Part shown: one piece after another, positions 26,179-35,750 of the stretch
How the letters are laid out: the number at the start of each line of letters is the position of its first letter
Position numbering within the stretch: position 1 is the stretch's first letter
Assembly: GCF_000577275.2 (NCBI RefSeq)
Contig: NZ_HG916855.1
Span: 1,116,001-1,180,000 of the forward strand
From: Rhizobium favelukesii
GTDB taxonomy: Bacteria; Pseudomonadota; Alphaproteobacteria; Rhizobiales; Rhizobiaceae
DNA: 64,000 nt
Direction: 5' to 3'
Notes under the pieces: generated by a model
The model's input: only the letters and a program-made list of their open reading frames with translations
What the model was told of the DNA's origin: nothing
Database searches by the model: none
Made by a program: the position numbers and the translations under genes

Positions 26179-26634
26179 GGAGACGTTCCGTGGTTTAATC
26201 AATATGTGGCTGTTGCTCACGAAGGAGCTCTGTCCAGCATTCCATGACGGTCTCGGCGATGGCGCAGCAAGTGGATGTGCGGCTAAAAGGTTGAGTGTGT
26301 CCTTGGCTGGCTTTCGAGTTTGTAGGTTTGCCGGCAGATATGCTCCCAAATGCTGCCTGAGCCTTGATGTCATTTCGAACGGAGACGCGGTAGTGCACCG
26401 TCGCGCGAAGCTGTGTCGCTGAACGAGGAACGCCGAAAGGAATTTGGCCCCTCGCGCCTCCGAACCGGCAGATCATGCAGTCGGATCGCCGACATCGTTG
26501 TTCGTTTGTCTGGGCACGGATCGAGCTGATGCACCAAGAGTTCACGGCTCCGGCTAACTCGGGACCCTGATAATGTTCTTCAACCAGTCTATCTTGCAGA
26601 GCTTTGCACTTATCCTAGGCGGGCGCGGCAGGAT
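26179..26634. other. Gap without supported gene
   Basis: Frames on both strands are short and without motifs. Nothing structural was recognised apart from the signal-peptide remnant ending at 26178. Confidence 0.35.
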
Positions 26635-27528
26635 TCAGCGTTGCAGGTCAGCCACGGGCGCAGTGCCAAACATGCTTTTATACTCTCGACTGAATTGCGA
26701 CGGGCTTGTGTAGCCGACCTCATATGCCACGCGCGATACATTTGAGCTCCCAGCGGCAAGAAGCTTTCGAGCTTCCAGCAGGCGTATATGACGTTGGAAG
26801 GCCAGCGGGCTAAATCCTGTGACAGCCTTGAAGTGCCTGTGAAAAGAGGTGACGCTCATGCCGGAAGAGGCCGCCAGGTCGGGGATAACAACGGGTTCGC
26901 TGTGGTTGGCGGCGAGCCAGTCAGCCGCAGTCTTGAGCTGTTGAAACCGATCGTTTCGCTGGCCGATCTGACGGAGCGTATCGCCCATAGAGCTCTGTAG
27001 CAGACGATAGTAAAGCTCGAACTCGTAGTGCGGTGCGAGCACGCCGACGTCATCGGGCGTGGCCAAGAGCCCCACGAGACGAGCGAACGCGTCGCCGACC
27101 TTGCCATTCAGATCGCCTGCCGCGACCGCGCACGTCCAGCGATCCTCCTGTTTGGGCATATCGAGCATGACGCGCGTGAGCATGCCGATATCAAGATGAA
27201 GGCTGATACCGACGTAAGGGAGCTCGGGCGTCGCGCCGGTCAGTTGGTGGATATAGGGCAGGCCGAAGGACGATGCGGCGCAGGCACCCGCCAGCAGTTC
27301 GAAGCGATTGGCGCCCATGGTCAAAACCTTGGTGCCCCGTAAAACGGCGTAGAACATGGGTTCGAACACGGCCGGTGTGGGTGACGTGGCGCGTGTGCTT
27401 GTCCATAGCGTCAGGCGTGGAACGGAAGTCGGGAGGCCAACAGTTCCCCGATGTCGCGCAACAAAGGGAGTAACGTCGTTCAGCAGCTGAGTGGTTGGTT
27501 TTACAGGATCTGCCATCACCTCAAGCAT
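26635..27528 (-). CDS. AraC family regulator with AraC_N-type domain
   Basis: A protein of about 297 residues. The N-terminal domain is of the AraC_N type (FEPMFYAVLRGTKVLTMGANRFELLAGAC and LHLDIGMLTRVMLDM), and the C-terminal double HTH is WLAANHSEPVVIPDLAASSGMSVTSFHRHFKAVTGFSPLAFQRHIRL with RVAYEVGYTSPSQFSREYKSMFG. ATG 27528 is taken as start; 27516 is possible. A short-chain dehydrogenase diverges 171 bp away and is the likely target, an arrangement common for aldehyde- or quinone-responsive AraC members. Confidence 0.9.
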   Translation of the reverse strand: MLEVMADPVKPTTQLLNDVTPFVARHRGTVGLPTSVPRLTLWTSTRATSPTPAVFEPMFYAVLRGTKVLTMGANRFELLAGACAASSFGLPYIHQLTGATPELPYVGISLHLDIGMLTRVMLDMPKQEDRWTCAVAAGDLNGKVGDAFARLVGLLATPDDVGVLAPHYEFELYYRLLQSSMGDTLRQIGQRNDRFQQLKTAADWLAANHSEPVVIPDLAASSGMSVTSFHRHFKAVTGFSPLAFQRHIRLLEARKLLAAGSSNVSRVAYEVGYTSPSQFSREYKSMFGTAPVADLQR

Positions 27529-27699
27529 GAGTGATTTGGAAGGATCAGGCAAGTCTCTGAGAGAATCGGGAATGTGGCCTCCGTCATGTCTGCCTATCTT
27601 CAGGCTCAACGAAGGAAAACTGCCGTGATCTTCGGTACCGAGAGGAATGGGCCTCGAAACCGCGCATCAGGGCGACACGACATTGAAAGGGTTCGGATT

Positions 27700-28440
27700 A
27701 TGCAGGAACTGGCTGGGAAGAATGCTCTGGTGACGGGTGGGTCGCGCGGCATCGGCGCAGCGATTGCACGCGCGCTTTCCGAGAAGGGGGCGAATGTAGC
27801 GATAACGTATGAGCGATCAGCCGACAGCGCGGCGCAACTTGTTCAGGCGATCGAAGGCAAGGGGCGCAAGGCCGTCGCGATCCAGGCTGACAGCGCCGAT
27901 CCAGCCGCAATACAGCGATCCGTGGACGAAGCCGTCCGCGCACTGGGCGGTCTCGACATCCTCGTCAACAATGCCGCGATCGCACGATATAACAATATTG
28001 CCGATTTCACGGTCGAGGATCTCGACGCGCTGCTTGCGGTCAACGTGCGCGGGCCGGTGCTCACGTCGAAGGCGGCCATTCCCCACCTCAAGGAAGGCGG
28101 TCGCATCATAACCATCGGTTCAGCGGGTGCGGATCGTATCGTCGGCGCACCCGGCACGGTCTACTATATGACCAAAGGTGCGCTTCAAGCATTCAATCGC
28201 GGTCTTGCGCGCGAATTGGGTGCTCGGGACATAACGGTCAATCTCGTTCAACCGGGATCGACAAATACCGACTCGAATCCTGAGACGGGCGAATCTGCGG
28301 ATTACCAGCGTAGCCTGACCCCCCTCGGTCGTTTCAATCAGCCAGAAGATGTCGCAGCCGCGGTCGCCTTTCTCGCGACGCCTGCCGCCCGGCAGATCAC
28401 CGGGACGATCCTCACTGTGGACGGCGGCGCGCTTTCATGA
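27700..28440 (+). CDS. Short-chain dehydrogenase/reductase (FabG-like)
   Basis: A 246-residue classical SDR: TGGSRGIGAAIA cofactor motif at the N-terminus, NNAA, then Ser in IGSAGAD and YYMTKGA as the catalytic Tyr-Lys, and a PG motif after VNLVQPG. Start ATG 27700 fits the family. It is NAD(P)-dependent, probably acting on a carbonyl compound. The divergent AraC regulator at 26635 is the likely controller. Confidence 0.9.
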   Translation: MQELAGKNALVTGGSRGIGAAIARALSEKGANVAITYERSADSAAQLVQAIEGKGRKAVAIQADSADPAAIQRSVDEAVRALGGLDILVNNAAIARYNNIADFTVEDLDALLAVNVRGPVLTSKAAIPHLKEGGRIITIGSAGADRIVGAPGTVYYMTKGALQAFNRGLARELGARDITVNLVQPGSTNTDSNPETGESADYQRSLTPLGRFNQPEDVAAAVAFLATPAARQITGTILTVDGGALS

Positions 28441-28548
28441 AAGCGCAATGCAGTTGGTGGTCGCTCGATGAAGGTCGGGCGAAGGCTGGCTGGTGTTCCA
28501 ATCCCTGTAGAAAAGCCGGGTGCCGTCCTTGGTGGTAAAGTAGGTCAT
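28435..28548 (-). pseudogene. N-terminal fragment of an alpha/beta hydrolase
   Basis: From ATG 28548 the frame gives MTYFTTKDGTRLFYRDW, the first residues of the chloroperoxidase-like hydrolases found elsewhere in this window, then changes to unrelated sequence near 28498. Only the first strand survives. It overlaps the 3' end of the SDR gene. Confidence 0.6.
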
Positions 28549-28611
28549 CTCAACTCTTATCGCTGTACTCGCGACTATTTGCAGAGTTGTAACGCTGAAG
28601 CCAGGGATTTT

Positions 28612-28637
28612 GCGTTCCACTTTTTGCGACATGGTTT
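28612..28637. repeat. 26-bp LysR-associated element, copy 4
   Basis: GCGTTCC, six variable bases, then TTGCGACATGGTTT. Same element as at 32795, 35722 and 36652. It lies 132 bp before the Kef-type antiporter start and 64 bp before the hydrolase fragment start on the other strand. Confidence 0.6.
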
Positions 28638-28769
28638 TGCGAATGTGGAGACTATTCAGCCTAAAACAGCAACGATACCAAACGCGGTGGAGAAACTGAA
28701 TGGCGGGGCGTGGTCTACCTTTGGCCGGCGCCCGGTTTCTCAAGTATGTGAGATCGGAAGGGCGAATGC

Positions 28770-30533
28770 ATGGCTGAAGCGAGCTTGGGGCAGACAATCG
28801 GGCCTGCGATCGTCCTGATGGGGGCGGCCGTTGTCGCGGTGCCCTTGTTTCGGCGGCTCGGCCTCGGTTCGGTTCTGGGCTATTTCGCTGCCGGCGTGCT
28901 CGTCGGTCCGTCGGTGATCGGATTGTTCACCGATGCCCTGTCCATTCTGCATTTCTCGGAACTCGGGGTGGTGATGTTCCTGTTTGTCATCGGACTGGAG
29001 TTGCGCCCATACAAGCTGTGGGCCATGCGTGGCCAGATATTCGGACTGGGCCTCGTGCAGGTCGCGGCGGCAACCGCAGCCCTGACGCTGACGGGCATGC
29101 TGGTCTTTGGCCTTTCCGGCCCGGTGGCTTTCATCGCCGGGGCAGGTTTCGTCCTTTCCTCGACGGCGGTCATCATGTCGGTCCTGCAGGACCGCGGCGA
29201 GATTTCGAGTGCCGAGGGCCAGAAATCGGTCTCCATCCTCCTCTTCGAGGACCTGATGATCGTGCCGCTTCTGGCGGTGGTCGCCTTTCTGTCGCCTCTG
29301 TCCCAGGGACAGTCTGAATGGATGGACGTTTTGCTGGCGCTTGGCGCGTTGCTGGTTCTTTTGGGGGTATCAAGATGGGGCCTGAACCCGTTCTTCGCCC
29401 TGCTGGCGCGTGCGCGAACGCGCGAAGTGATGACGGCGGGCGCGCTGCTGGTGGTGCTTGGAGCAGCATTGCTGATGGCCGGCGCTGGCCTTTCCATGGC
29501 AATGGGCGCATTCCTTGCCGGAGTGATGCTGTCGAGTTCCAGTTATAGGCACCAGATCGAAAGCGACATCGAACCGTTTCGTGGCCTGCTGATGGGCCTG
29601 TTCTTCATGGCCGTCGGCATGTCGCTCGACCTTTCCGTCGTTGCCGCGGAATGGTGGCTCCTGTTGTCCATGCTGGTCGCATTCACCATTGCAAAGGGTG
29701 CCGTGGTCTATACGGTAGCACGTTCATTTGGCAGTTCCAGTCATCAGGCATTGCACCGCACCTCTATGTTCTTGCAAGGCGGCGAATTCGCCTTTGTGCT
29801 CTACGCCGCCGCATCCGCAGGTGGCGTGATTGATGCGCGCGAGAACGTACTGTTCACCACCGTCGTGATCTTCTCCATGGCTCTGGCGCCTCTTCTCATG
29901 ATTGCGGCAGACTGGCTTCTACGAAGCGAGGCATCTATGGAGGGCGTTGAGGCGGCCCGGGATCTCAATGGAAGGGTGCTCATCATCGGTTTCGGCCGCT
30001 TCGGGCAGATCGCTTCGCAACTGCTGCTTTCCAAGGGAGTCAGGCTCTCCGTGATTGATATGAGCCCCGACCGGATCCGTGAAGCTGGACGGTTCGGGTT
30101 CAAGGTCTTTTTCGGCGACGGCAAACGGCTCGATACTCTGCGCCATTCCGGTGCTGGTTCCGCCGAGGCACTGATGATCTGCATCGACGACCCGAAGGCC
30201 GCAATGCAGATGGTGGAACTGGCGCAGCACGAATTCCCGCAGGCAAAGATTCTCGTGCGCAGCTATGACCGCGGCCATGCGGTGGACCTGATCCGCGCCG
30301 GCGTGGACTATCAGATCCGCGAGACGGTCGAATCCGCCTACATGATGGGAGCGGAGGGCCTGCGAGCATTGGGCTATGCCGAGCTTGACGTGGAGGAAGC
30401 CGCCGAAGACGTCCGTCAACGGGACAACGAGCGACTGTCCGAGCAGGTGCAGGGTAACGCCATGTCCGGCCAGGACCGCCTGCACGTCCGGCCCGTTCCT
30501 GAGCCGCTAAGCGGAGTTGCCGTGTCGAAATAG
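28770..30533 (+). CDS. KefB/KefC-type monovalent cation:proton antiporter
   Basis: A 587-residue CPA2-family antiporter. The N-terminal 12-helix membrane domain contains SVLGYFAAGVLVGPSVIG, FLFVIGLELRP and FVLSSTAVIMSVL; about residues 395-520 form the TrkA-N/RCK domain with the NAD-binding GRVLIIGFGRFGQIASQLLL. Kef systems export K+ in exchange for H+ and are opened by glutathione adducts of electrophiles, which fits the GST, reductases and hydrolases around it. No KefF/KefG ancillary gene is adjacent. A copy of the LysR-associated 26-bp element lies in its upstream region. Confidence 0.92.
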   Translation: MAEASLGQTIGPAIVLMGAAVVAVPLFRRLGLGSVLGYFAAGVLVGPSVIGLFTDALSILHFSELGVVMFLFVIGLELRPYKLWAMRGQIFGLGLVQVAAATAALTLTGMLVFGLSGPVAFIAGAGFVLSSTAVIMSVLQDRGEISSAEGQKSVSILLFEDLMIVPLLAVVAFLSPLSQGQSEWMDVLLALGALLVLLGVSRWGLNPFFALLARARTREVMTAGALLVVLGAALLMAGAGLSMAMGAFLAGVMLSSSSYRHQIESDIEPFRGLLMGLFFMAVGMSLDLSVVAAEWWLLLSMLVAFTIAKGAVVYTVARSFGSSSHQALHRTSMFLQGGEFAFVLYAAASAGGVIDARENVLFTTVVIFSMALAPLLMIAADWLLRSEASMEGVEAARDLNGRVLIIGFGRFGQIASQLLLSKGVRLSVIDMSPDRIREAGRFGFKVFFGDGKRLDTLRHSGAGSAEALMICIDDPKAAMQMVELAQHEFPQAKILVRSYDRGHAVDLIRAGVDYQIRETVESAYMMGAEGLRALGYAELDVEEAAEDVRQRDNERLSEQVQGNAMSGQDRLHVRPVPEPLSGVAVSK

Positions 30534-30851
30534 ACAGCGGCAGGTACTCCGTCGCATCGGCGTGCAGGTGCTTGAGGTGCCGAAAGGCAAAAGAGCCGAG
30601 CCTGCTTCTGTCCCGGCGGATGCGCTATCGCCAAGTTTACGAAGCGGATGTCCGGTTGGTCGCGGTCTGTGGATCGCGGTCAGGCCTGACAAACACGGAT
30701 GGTCTTGAAGAAGAACAACTGGGCACGCGTGGGACGGGCTGTCGGGATCCGCGTTCATAGAGGAGAGCGGCGCCGATATCCTGATCGAAGCGGGACCGAG
30801 TGATTTCCGTATCAAGCGGGGCACGCTTCACTCTTCGCAAAGGAAAAACAC
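30534..30851. other. Gap between antiporter and quinone oxidoreductase
   Basis: No supported gene in 318 bp. A frame on the plus strand (GSAFIEESGADILIEAGPSD, ending just before 30852) looks mildly protein-like but has no start. GTATCAAGCGGGGCACGC at about 30811-30828 faintly resembles the LysR-associated element. AAAGGAAA before 30852 is the next ribosome site. Confidence 0.35.
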
Positions 30852-31808
30852 ATGAAAGCCGCAGTCTATAACAACCCTGGCCCTCCAACGGTCTTGAAAT
30901 ATGCCGATGTGCCCGATCCCGTCTGTGGGCCAGATGATGTCCTGATTTCCGTCGAGGCCATTTCGATTGAGGGCGGGGACCTGATCAACCGCCGATCGAC
31001 CCCGCAGCAATCTCCCTCGATCGTTGGCTATGCCGCTGCCGGGACCATTATCTCGATCGGTGCAAATGTCCGCGACCGGGCAGTCGGCGAAAAGGTGGCC
31101 GCCTTCGATATGCATGGGTCGCATGCGGAACTCTGGTCCGTCCCCGCCTCGCGCACATGGTTGGTTCCAGTTGGCCTGGAAATGGCGCAGGCCGCTTCGC
31201 TGCCGATTTCCTTCGGAACGGCCTATCACTGCCTGATCACCAAAGGCGGCCTGGGCGAAAAAGAAACAGTCCTGATCCAGGCTGCCGCCGGCGGTGTCGG
31301 TCTGGCGGCCATCCAACTGGCGCGTGACGCGGGGGCGACCGTTATCGCCGCGGCCGGTGGCGGCGAACGACAGGCGCGCCTGACTGAGCTCGGCGCATCA
31401 CATGTCATCGATCGCCTGGAAAAAGACGTCGTTGAGGAGGTACTTCGGCTGACTGGTGGCAAGGGGGCGGATCTCGTCATCGATCCGGTTGGCTCGACCT
31501 TGCAGGCCTCGCTGTCCGCACTCGTTCCCGAGGGGCGCCTTGTGTTCGTCGGAAACGCAGGCGGTGGCGGCCTTGATGTCGATCTTTGGCTCCCGATGCA
31601 GAACAATCAAACGCTTCACGGCGTGTTCATGGGGCCGCTTTTCGAGAGGCCGGCCGTATACAGGACCGTCAGCCAACTTCTCGAGGCCGTGGCCGAAGGG
31701 CGCATGGAGGTCGTGATCGATCGCGTGTTTCCGTTGCATGAAGCATCAAAGGCACATGAATATGCGGAGACAGCCAAGCCGTTGGGGCGCGTTGTGATGG
31801 TGCCCTGA
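30852..31808 (+). CDS. Zinc-independent quinone oxidoreductase/alcohol dehydrogenase-like
   Basis: A 318-residue medium-chain dehydrogenase of the QOR type: GroES-like domain at 1-120 (VLKYADVPDPVCGPDDVLI), Rossmann domain with AAAGGVGLAAIQLAR, then GADLVIDPVGSTLQASLSALVPEGRLVFVGNAG. It lacks the Zn-ligand Cys clusters of true ADHs. It likely reduces quinones or enals with NADPH. AAAGGAAAAACAC precedes the start. A 134-bp piece of this gene is duplicated at 39282-39415. Confidence 0.9.
   Translation: MKAAVYNNPGPPTVLKYADVPDPVCGPDDVLISVEAISIEGGDLINRRSTPQQSPSIVGYAAAGTIISIGANVRDRAVGEKVAAFDMHGSHAELWSVPASRTWLVPVGLEMAQAASLPISFGTAYHCLITKGGLGEKETVLIQAAAGGVGLAAIQLARDAGATVIAAAGGGERQARLTELGASHVIDRLEKDVVEEVLRLTGGKGADLVIDPVGSTLQASLSALVPEGRLVFVGNAGGGGLDVDLWLPMQNNQTLHGVFMGPLFERPAVYRTVSQLLEAVAEGRMEVVIDRVFPLHEASKAHEYAETAKPLGRVVMVP
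31030..31165 (+). repeat. Source segment of a duplicated ADH fragment
   Basis: This part of the quinone oxidoreductase gene is nearly identical to 39282-39415 (few substitutions and a 2-base deletion, counted by eye). See the remnant there. Confidence 0.8.
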
Positions 31809-31894
31809 TTTCCGAATGATCTGGTGATCTCAAGATGCAGTTGCTGATCGCTCGGCGAGGCATCGCGGACGTCGTTGGGAAGAGTGCTGCGATA

Positions 31895-32791
31895 CTACGG
31901 GTAAGCTGTCTTCGGCAATGCCGGGCCATGGTCAAAGCACTCGATCAGCATTTCGGTCAGCACTCGGACTTTTCTTGTAGGATGCTGCCCGGGCGGTCTG
32001 ACGACATATATTCCCGCCGGCGGCGGTGGATGGCGTTTCATGACCGGAACCAACTCGCCTGAGTCCAGATAATCTTTGATAAGGTCGTCAGGCAGCGCGG
32101 CGATGCCCAATCCGGCTGCTGCGGCGGCAGCGAGAGCGGCCCCGTTGTCGGCCTTGAAGCGTCCCTGTGGGCGAACGGTTATCACCTTGTCTCCATCCAT
32201 CACTTGCCAGGTTTCCGTTCCCTGCATGAGAGCCTGATGGGCAACAAGCTCGTCCGGTGTCTCCGGAGAGCCATGGGCTTTGATGTAGTCCGGGCTTGCG
32301 ACGAAATTCCCGTAGAGGGGACCGACGCGTCTTGCGATCAGGTTAGAGTCCTGAAGAGTGCCGACCCTGATCGCACAATCATATCCTTCTGCGATGAGGT
32401 CCACGAAGCGATCGCTGTAACAGGTCTGGATCTGGAGATGAGGATGGCGACGCGCCATTTGTGCAAGTACTTGCGCGAAATGCGTCGGCCCAAAGGAAAG
32501 CGGCGCTGCTACACGCAAGCGACCGCGAAGCTCACCAGTGGGCAGGATGGTCTCCCTCGCCACATCTATCTCGGCGGAAACCCTTGCTGCGTAGTCCCGG
32601 AAGGTTGCGCCTGCCTCTGTCAGAGAAGCCCCGCGTGTGGATCGGGCTAGAAGCTGGACACCAAGCTCCGCTTCAAGCCGCACAAGCCGTCGGCTGACCA
32701 TCGACTTGGAGATGCCAAGCCGCAGCGCGGCCGAAGTGACGCCTCCCGCATCAGCAACTTCGACGAATGTCCGGAGATCTTCGATATCCAC
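31895..32791 (-). CDS. LysR family regulator (paralogue 1)
   Basis: A 298-residue LysR-type regulator starting at GTG 32791 (MDIEDLRTFVEVADAGGVTS). Winged HTH at residues 1-60 with LRLGISKSMVSRRLVRLEAELGVQLL; substrate-binding domain from about 90. It is a close paralogue of the gene at 35751, roughly seven in ten residues identical by eye. It diverges from the isochorismatase-like gene at 32942 and has the 26-bp element directly before its start. Likely regulates itself and the neighbouring enzymes in response to a small aromatic or electrophile. Confidence 0.92.
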   Translation of the reverse strand: MDIEDLRTFVEVADAGGVTSAALRLGISKSMVSRRLVRLEAELGVQLLARSTRGASLTEAGATFRDYAARVSAEIDVARETILPTGELRGRLRVAAPLSFGPTHFAQVLAQMARRHPHLQIQTCYSDRFVDLIAEGYDCAIRVGTLQDSNLIARRVGPLYGNFVASPDYIKAHGSPETPDELVAHQALMQGTETWQVMDGDKVITVRPQGRFKADNGAALAAAAAAGLGIAALPDDLIKDYLDSGELVPVMKRHPPPPAGIYVVRPPGQHPTRKVRVLTEMLIECFDHGPALPKTAYP

Positions 32792-32794
32792 TCA

Positions 32795-32820
32795 GCGTTC
32801 CTCATTCTGCGACACAGCTT
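32795..32820. repeat. 26-bp LysR-associated element, copy 1
   Basis: GCGTTCC, six variable bases, then CTGCGACACAGCTT, located 4 bp before the LysR start at 32791 and 122 bp before the divergent isochorismatase-like gene. On the LysR strand it includes the ribosome-site-like GAGGAACGC. Confidence 0.7.
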
Positions 32821-32941
32821 AGCACAGTCAAGGACTACCGCATCACAAACGGGAATGACAAGTTTTGTCCCAGGCAGCGCCTCGGAGGGCGCATGTCTTT
32901 TGAGCAAACGCGCTTCAATACCGCCAACATAGGATGAAAAC

Positions 32942-33595
32942 ATGACCTTTCGTAACGGCCTTGACTCACTTCTCCGCCCCGAAGACTCCGTACTCGTTCT
33001 GATCGACCACCAGCCTTACCAGCTTGCGAACCTGAACAGCCACGAGCCGATGATGGTGATCAACAACACTGTGGGTTTGGCTAAGGCAGCCAAGGCGTTC
33101 GGCGTCCCCACGATCCTGACGACCGTGATCGCCGAGCGGGGTGGTAACCTGTTCCCCCAAATCGCAGATGTGTTCCCAGGCCAGGAGATAATCGACCGGA
33201 CGTTCATTAACACGTGGGAAGATAAGACGACAGTGGATGCGGTTAAGGCGACCGGCCGCAAACAGCTGATCATTGCCGGCCTCTGGACTGAAGTTTGCGT
33301 CGCCATGCCGACGATCCAGGCCCTTGGCGAAGGCTGGGATGTAACGGTCGTAACAGACGCATCGGGCGGCACATCGGTCGAAGCGCATGAGGTCGCCATC
33401 CACCGCATGATCGCGGCCGGCGCCAACATGATGACGTGGCTGGCGGTTGCGTCTGAATGGCAGCGCGATTGGGCGCGGATGGACACTGCCGTAAAGATGA
33501 CGGACGTGGTCGTGCAGCATGCCGGTGGTAGCGGCATCGCTTATTTGTGGGAGCAGCAGTTGCTCAACACGCCTGTGCCGAGCAGCGCGGGATGA
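32942..33595 (+). CDS. Isochorismatase-like cysteine hydrolase 1
   Basis: A 217-residue hydrolase of the isochorismatase-like (nicotinamidase-type) fold. Triad seen: D22 in VLVLIDHQPYQ, K107 in GRKQLIIAGLWTEVC, C119 in the same motif. The segment TDASGGTSVEAHEVAIHRMI is typical of the YcaC-like subgroup. Substrate unknown; YcaC-like members are often induced by oxidants or xenobiotics. Divergent from the LysR gene with a shared upstream region carrying the 26-bp element. Paralogues or fragments occur at 40068, 42514 and 50130. Confidence 0.9.
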   Translation: MTFRNGLDSLLRPEDSVLVLIDHQPYQLANLNSHEPMMVINNTVGLAKAAKAFGVPTILTTVIAERGGNLFPQIADVFPGQEIIDRTFINTWEDKTTVDAVKATGRKQLIIAGLWTEVCVAMPTIQALGEGWDVTVVTDASGGTSVEAHEVAIHRMIAAGANMMTWLAVASEWQRDWARMDTAVKMTDVVVQHAGGSGIAYLWEQQLLNTPVPSSAG

Positions 33596-33798
33596 TCTGG
33601 GCGGGGGGAACGAAAGTCTTGATCGATCCAGCGCCAACACGCTGACTGCTTATCGAACTGCGTCATCCCCGCTCCCACAAGACGGCTGCCCATGTCCGAA
33701 TGCAGGGCAGCCGGCATGATCAACGACCATTTCCTCCAGCCATTACCCGCGACTGCAGCCGGCTCAGCCTGGCTATCTATCGCCTCATAGAAAGGACC

Positions 33799-34555
33799 AT
33801 GAAGATGTCGGTGGAGCGCTTTCCCATCGGACAGGAGATGGATGTCACCTATCCGAACTTTAAAGTCAGCCAGACGCTACTCTCAGTCACGCAGCTGAGG
33901 TCGAGATCAAGGAAGGGCCGTTCGCTCGGACCGAGACCGTCGACATTCAAGTCGTACCCCTTGGCAACGGCATCTTTGCTGTCAGCTGGCAGGAAAAGGA
34001 TGGGGCGCGGTCACGAACGTTCAGGACTACGATCGCGGCGTTATCCACTCGCATGCCACCTTGGCTGACGGCCAGTTCCTGCGCATGAGCGGAACGATCG
34101 CCATGACGCGGGCTGCTGACCAGATCTCGGATCAGCGCCCCTTTCGAAACAAGGCGCTTGTGCTCGAGGCGATGACGTCGCTGTTTCAGCGCCGTGACGC
34201 GTCGGTGGTGGAGCGGCTGTACGTTTCGGATTATGTCCAGCACAATCCCAACATTCCACAAGGTCGGCCTGCACTGCAGGCGCTCGTCGCCAATCTGCCC
34301 AAGGATGTCTACTACGAGCCTGGTCTGATCGTCGCAGAAGGTGATTTCGTCGCCATTCACGGCCGCATCCGCGGCTGGGCGGAGAAGCCTCAGGTCGTGA
34401 TCGATCTCTTCAGGGTCGAAGGCGGCAGGCTCGCCAAGCACTGGGATGTGCTGCAGGGCGAGGTTCCGGCAACGACAGCCTTCGGCGGCATCTCGATGTT
34501 CGATCCGAGAGAAGGGGTAATCCGCGCTGAAACGGCACCTTCCATGGGCACGTAG
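33799..34555 (+). pseudogene. MoaF-like plus SnoaL-like fusion gene, twice frameshifted
   Basis: Starts MKMSVERFPIGQEMDVTYPN (ATG 33799, AAAGGACC upstream). The expected continuation EVEIKEGPFARTETVDIQ lies in another frame after about 33890, and a second shift near 34010 leads to VTNVQDYDRGVIHSHATLAD, which joins the long downstream frame. The first half resembles MoaF/calycin-like beta barrels. The second half (ALVLEAMTSLFQRRDASVVERL, DYVQHNPNIPQG, VIDLFRVEGGRLAKHWDV) is a complete SnoaL-like polyketide-cyclase domain. The downstream part from ATG 34061 could still give a 164-residue SnoaL protein. Confidence 0.7.
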
Positions 34556-34678
34556 GTACGACCAAATAATCAAGCCCGATCGTGTCGGTGGCCATGACTT
34601 CAGCTCCAACTACTCTCGCTACCGCGAGCTTCGGGCATCAGTCGTCGGCATCAACTAAAACATTTGTGAGAACCCTAC

Positions 34679-35710
34679 ATGGAAATCGGTATCGACAGTT
34701 TTGCAGCCATCCTCCCGGATCCGACCACAGGCAAGCTTCCTTCGGCGACCGAGCGTATGGCCGAACTCATCGAGGAGGTCGTCGTCGCGGACCGCATCGG
34801 GCTCGATGTCTTCGGCATAGGCGAGCATCATCGCGGCGAGTTTCTCGATTCCGCCCCGACTGTCATTCTGGCCGCGGCAGCGGCCCGGACCAGCCGGATC
34901 AGATTGACGAGCGCGGTGACCGTTCTGAGCGCAGCCGACCCGGTGCGGGTTTTTCAGGAGTTCGCAACTCTCGATCTGATTTCCAAAGGCCGTGCGGAAG
35001 TCGTTGTCGGCCGGGGTTCCTTCGTCGAGGCCTACCCGCTGTTCGGTCTGGACACACGCGACTATGACGACCTGTTTGCTGAAAAGCTTGACCTGTTTCT
35101 CGCGCTTGGCGAAACGACGAATATCACATGGGAAGGTCGCTTCCGTCCGGCCCTCAAAGGGCAAGGTGTTTTTCCGCGTCCCCATCAACCACAGCTACCA
35201 TTATGGATCGGCGTCGGCGGCACGCCGCAATCCTTCGCTCGTGCCGGTTCGCTTGGCCTTCCGCTGATGATCGCCATCATCGGCGGGAGCTTCGAGCGCT
35301 TCCGTCCGCTTGTCGATCTCTATCGCGAAGCGGGCAAGCGCGCGGGACACAGCCCCGAGACGCTTAAGGTCGGCGTCCACGCGATGGGATTCGTGGGCGA
35401 GACCAGCGCCGCAGCGAGGGATGCCTTCTTTCCCGGCTGGGCGCATCTGACCGCGAAAATCGGCCGCGAACGCGGCTGGTCACCGCCGACGCGCCAGCAG
35501 TTCGAAGCTATGGCAGGTCCGCAGGGCGCATTCCTTGTCGGTGACCCGAAGACGGTCGCAGCCAAGATGCTGCAGGCCAGTGAGACGCTTGGCGGCGTTT
35601 CGCGCATCACCTTCCAGATGAGCACAGCCTCTCTCGACACGGCAGCGATGAAGACATCGATCGAACTTCTCGGCACTGAAGTCGCGCCAATCGTGAGGGC
35701 CGTGCGATAG
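34679..35710 (+). CDS. LLM-class flavin-dependent oxidoreductase 1
   Basis: A 343-residue luciferase-like TIM-barrel enzyme: MEIGIDSFAAILPDP, DRIGLDVFGIGEHHRGEFLDSAP, RIRLTSAVTVLSAADPVRVFQEFATLDLISKGRAEVVVGRGSF, WIGVGGTPQSFARAG. It uses FMN or F420 for an oxidation, substrate unknown. The LysR paralogue at 35751 follows 40 bp downstream on the same strand, so the two may be co-transcribed. A second member is at 43162 beside the copy A/B cassettes. Confidence 0.9.
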   Translation: MEIGIDSFAAILPDPTTGKLPSATERMAELIEEVVVADRIGLDVFGIGEHHRGEFLDSAPTVILAAAAARTSRIRLTSAVTVLSAADPVRVFQEFATLDLISKGRAEVVVGRGSFVEAYPLFGLDTRDYDDLFAEKLDLFLALGETTNITWEGRFRPALKGQGVFPRPHQPQLPLWIGVGGTPQSFARAGSLGLPLMIAIIGGSFERFRPLVDLYREAGKRAGHSPETLKVGVHAMGFVGETSAAARDAFFPGWAHLTAKIGRERGWSPPTRQQFEAMAGPQGAFLVGDPKTVAAKMLQASETLGGVSRITFQMSTASLDTAAMKTSIELLGTEVAPIVRAVR

Positions 35711-35721
35711 GCATGGAGGCC

Positions 35722-35747
35722 AAGCTGTATCGCAAAGCGGGGAACGC
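35722..35747. repeat. 26-bp LysR-associated element, copy 2
   Basis: AAGCTGTATCGCAAAG then CGGGGAACGC, the reverse orientation of copies 1, 3 and 4, ending 3 bp before the LysR start at 35751. It includes the ribosome-site-like GGGGAA. Confidence 0.7.
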
Positions 35748-35750
35748 CAA

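Noticed and set aside
30808..30828. Fifth copy of the 26-bp LysR-associated element before the quinone oxidoreductase
   Set aside because: The match (GTATC-AAGCGGGGCACGC) needs a 3-base deletion and further mismatches; too weak to list as a copy.
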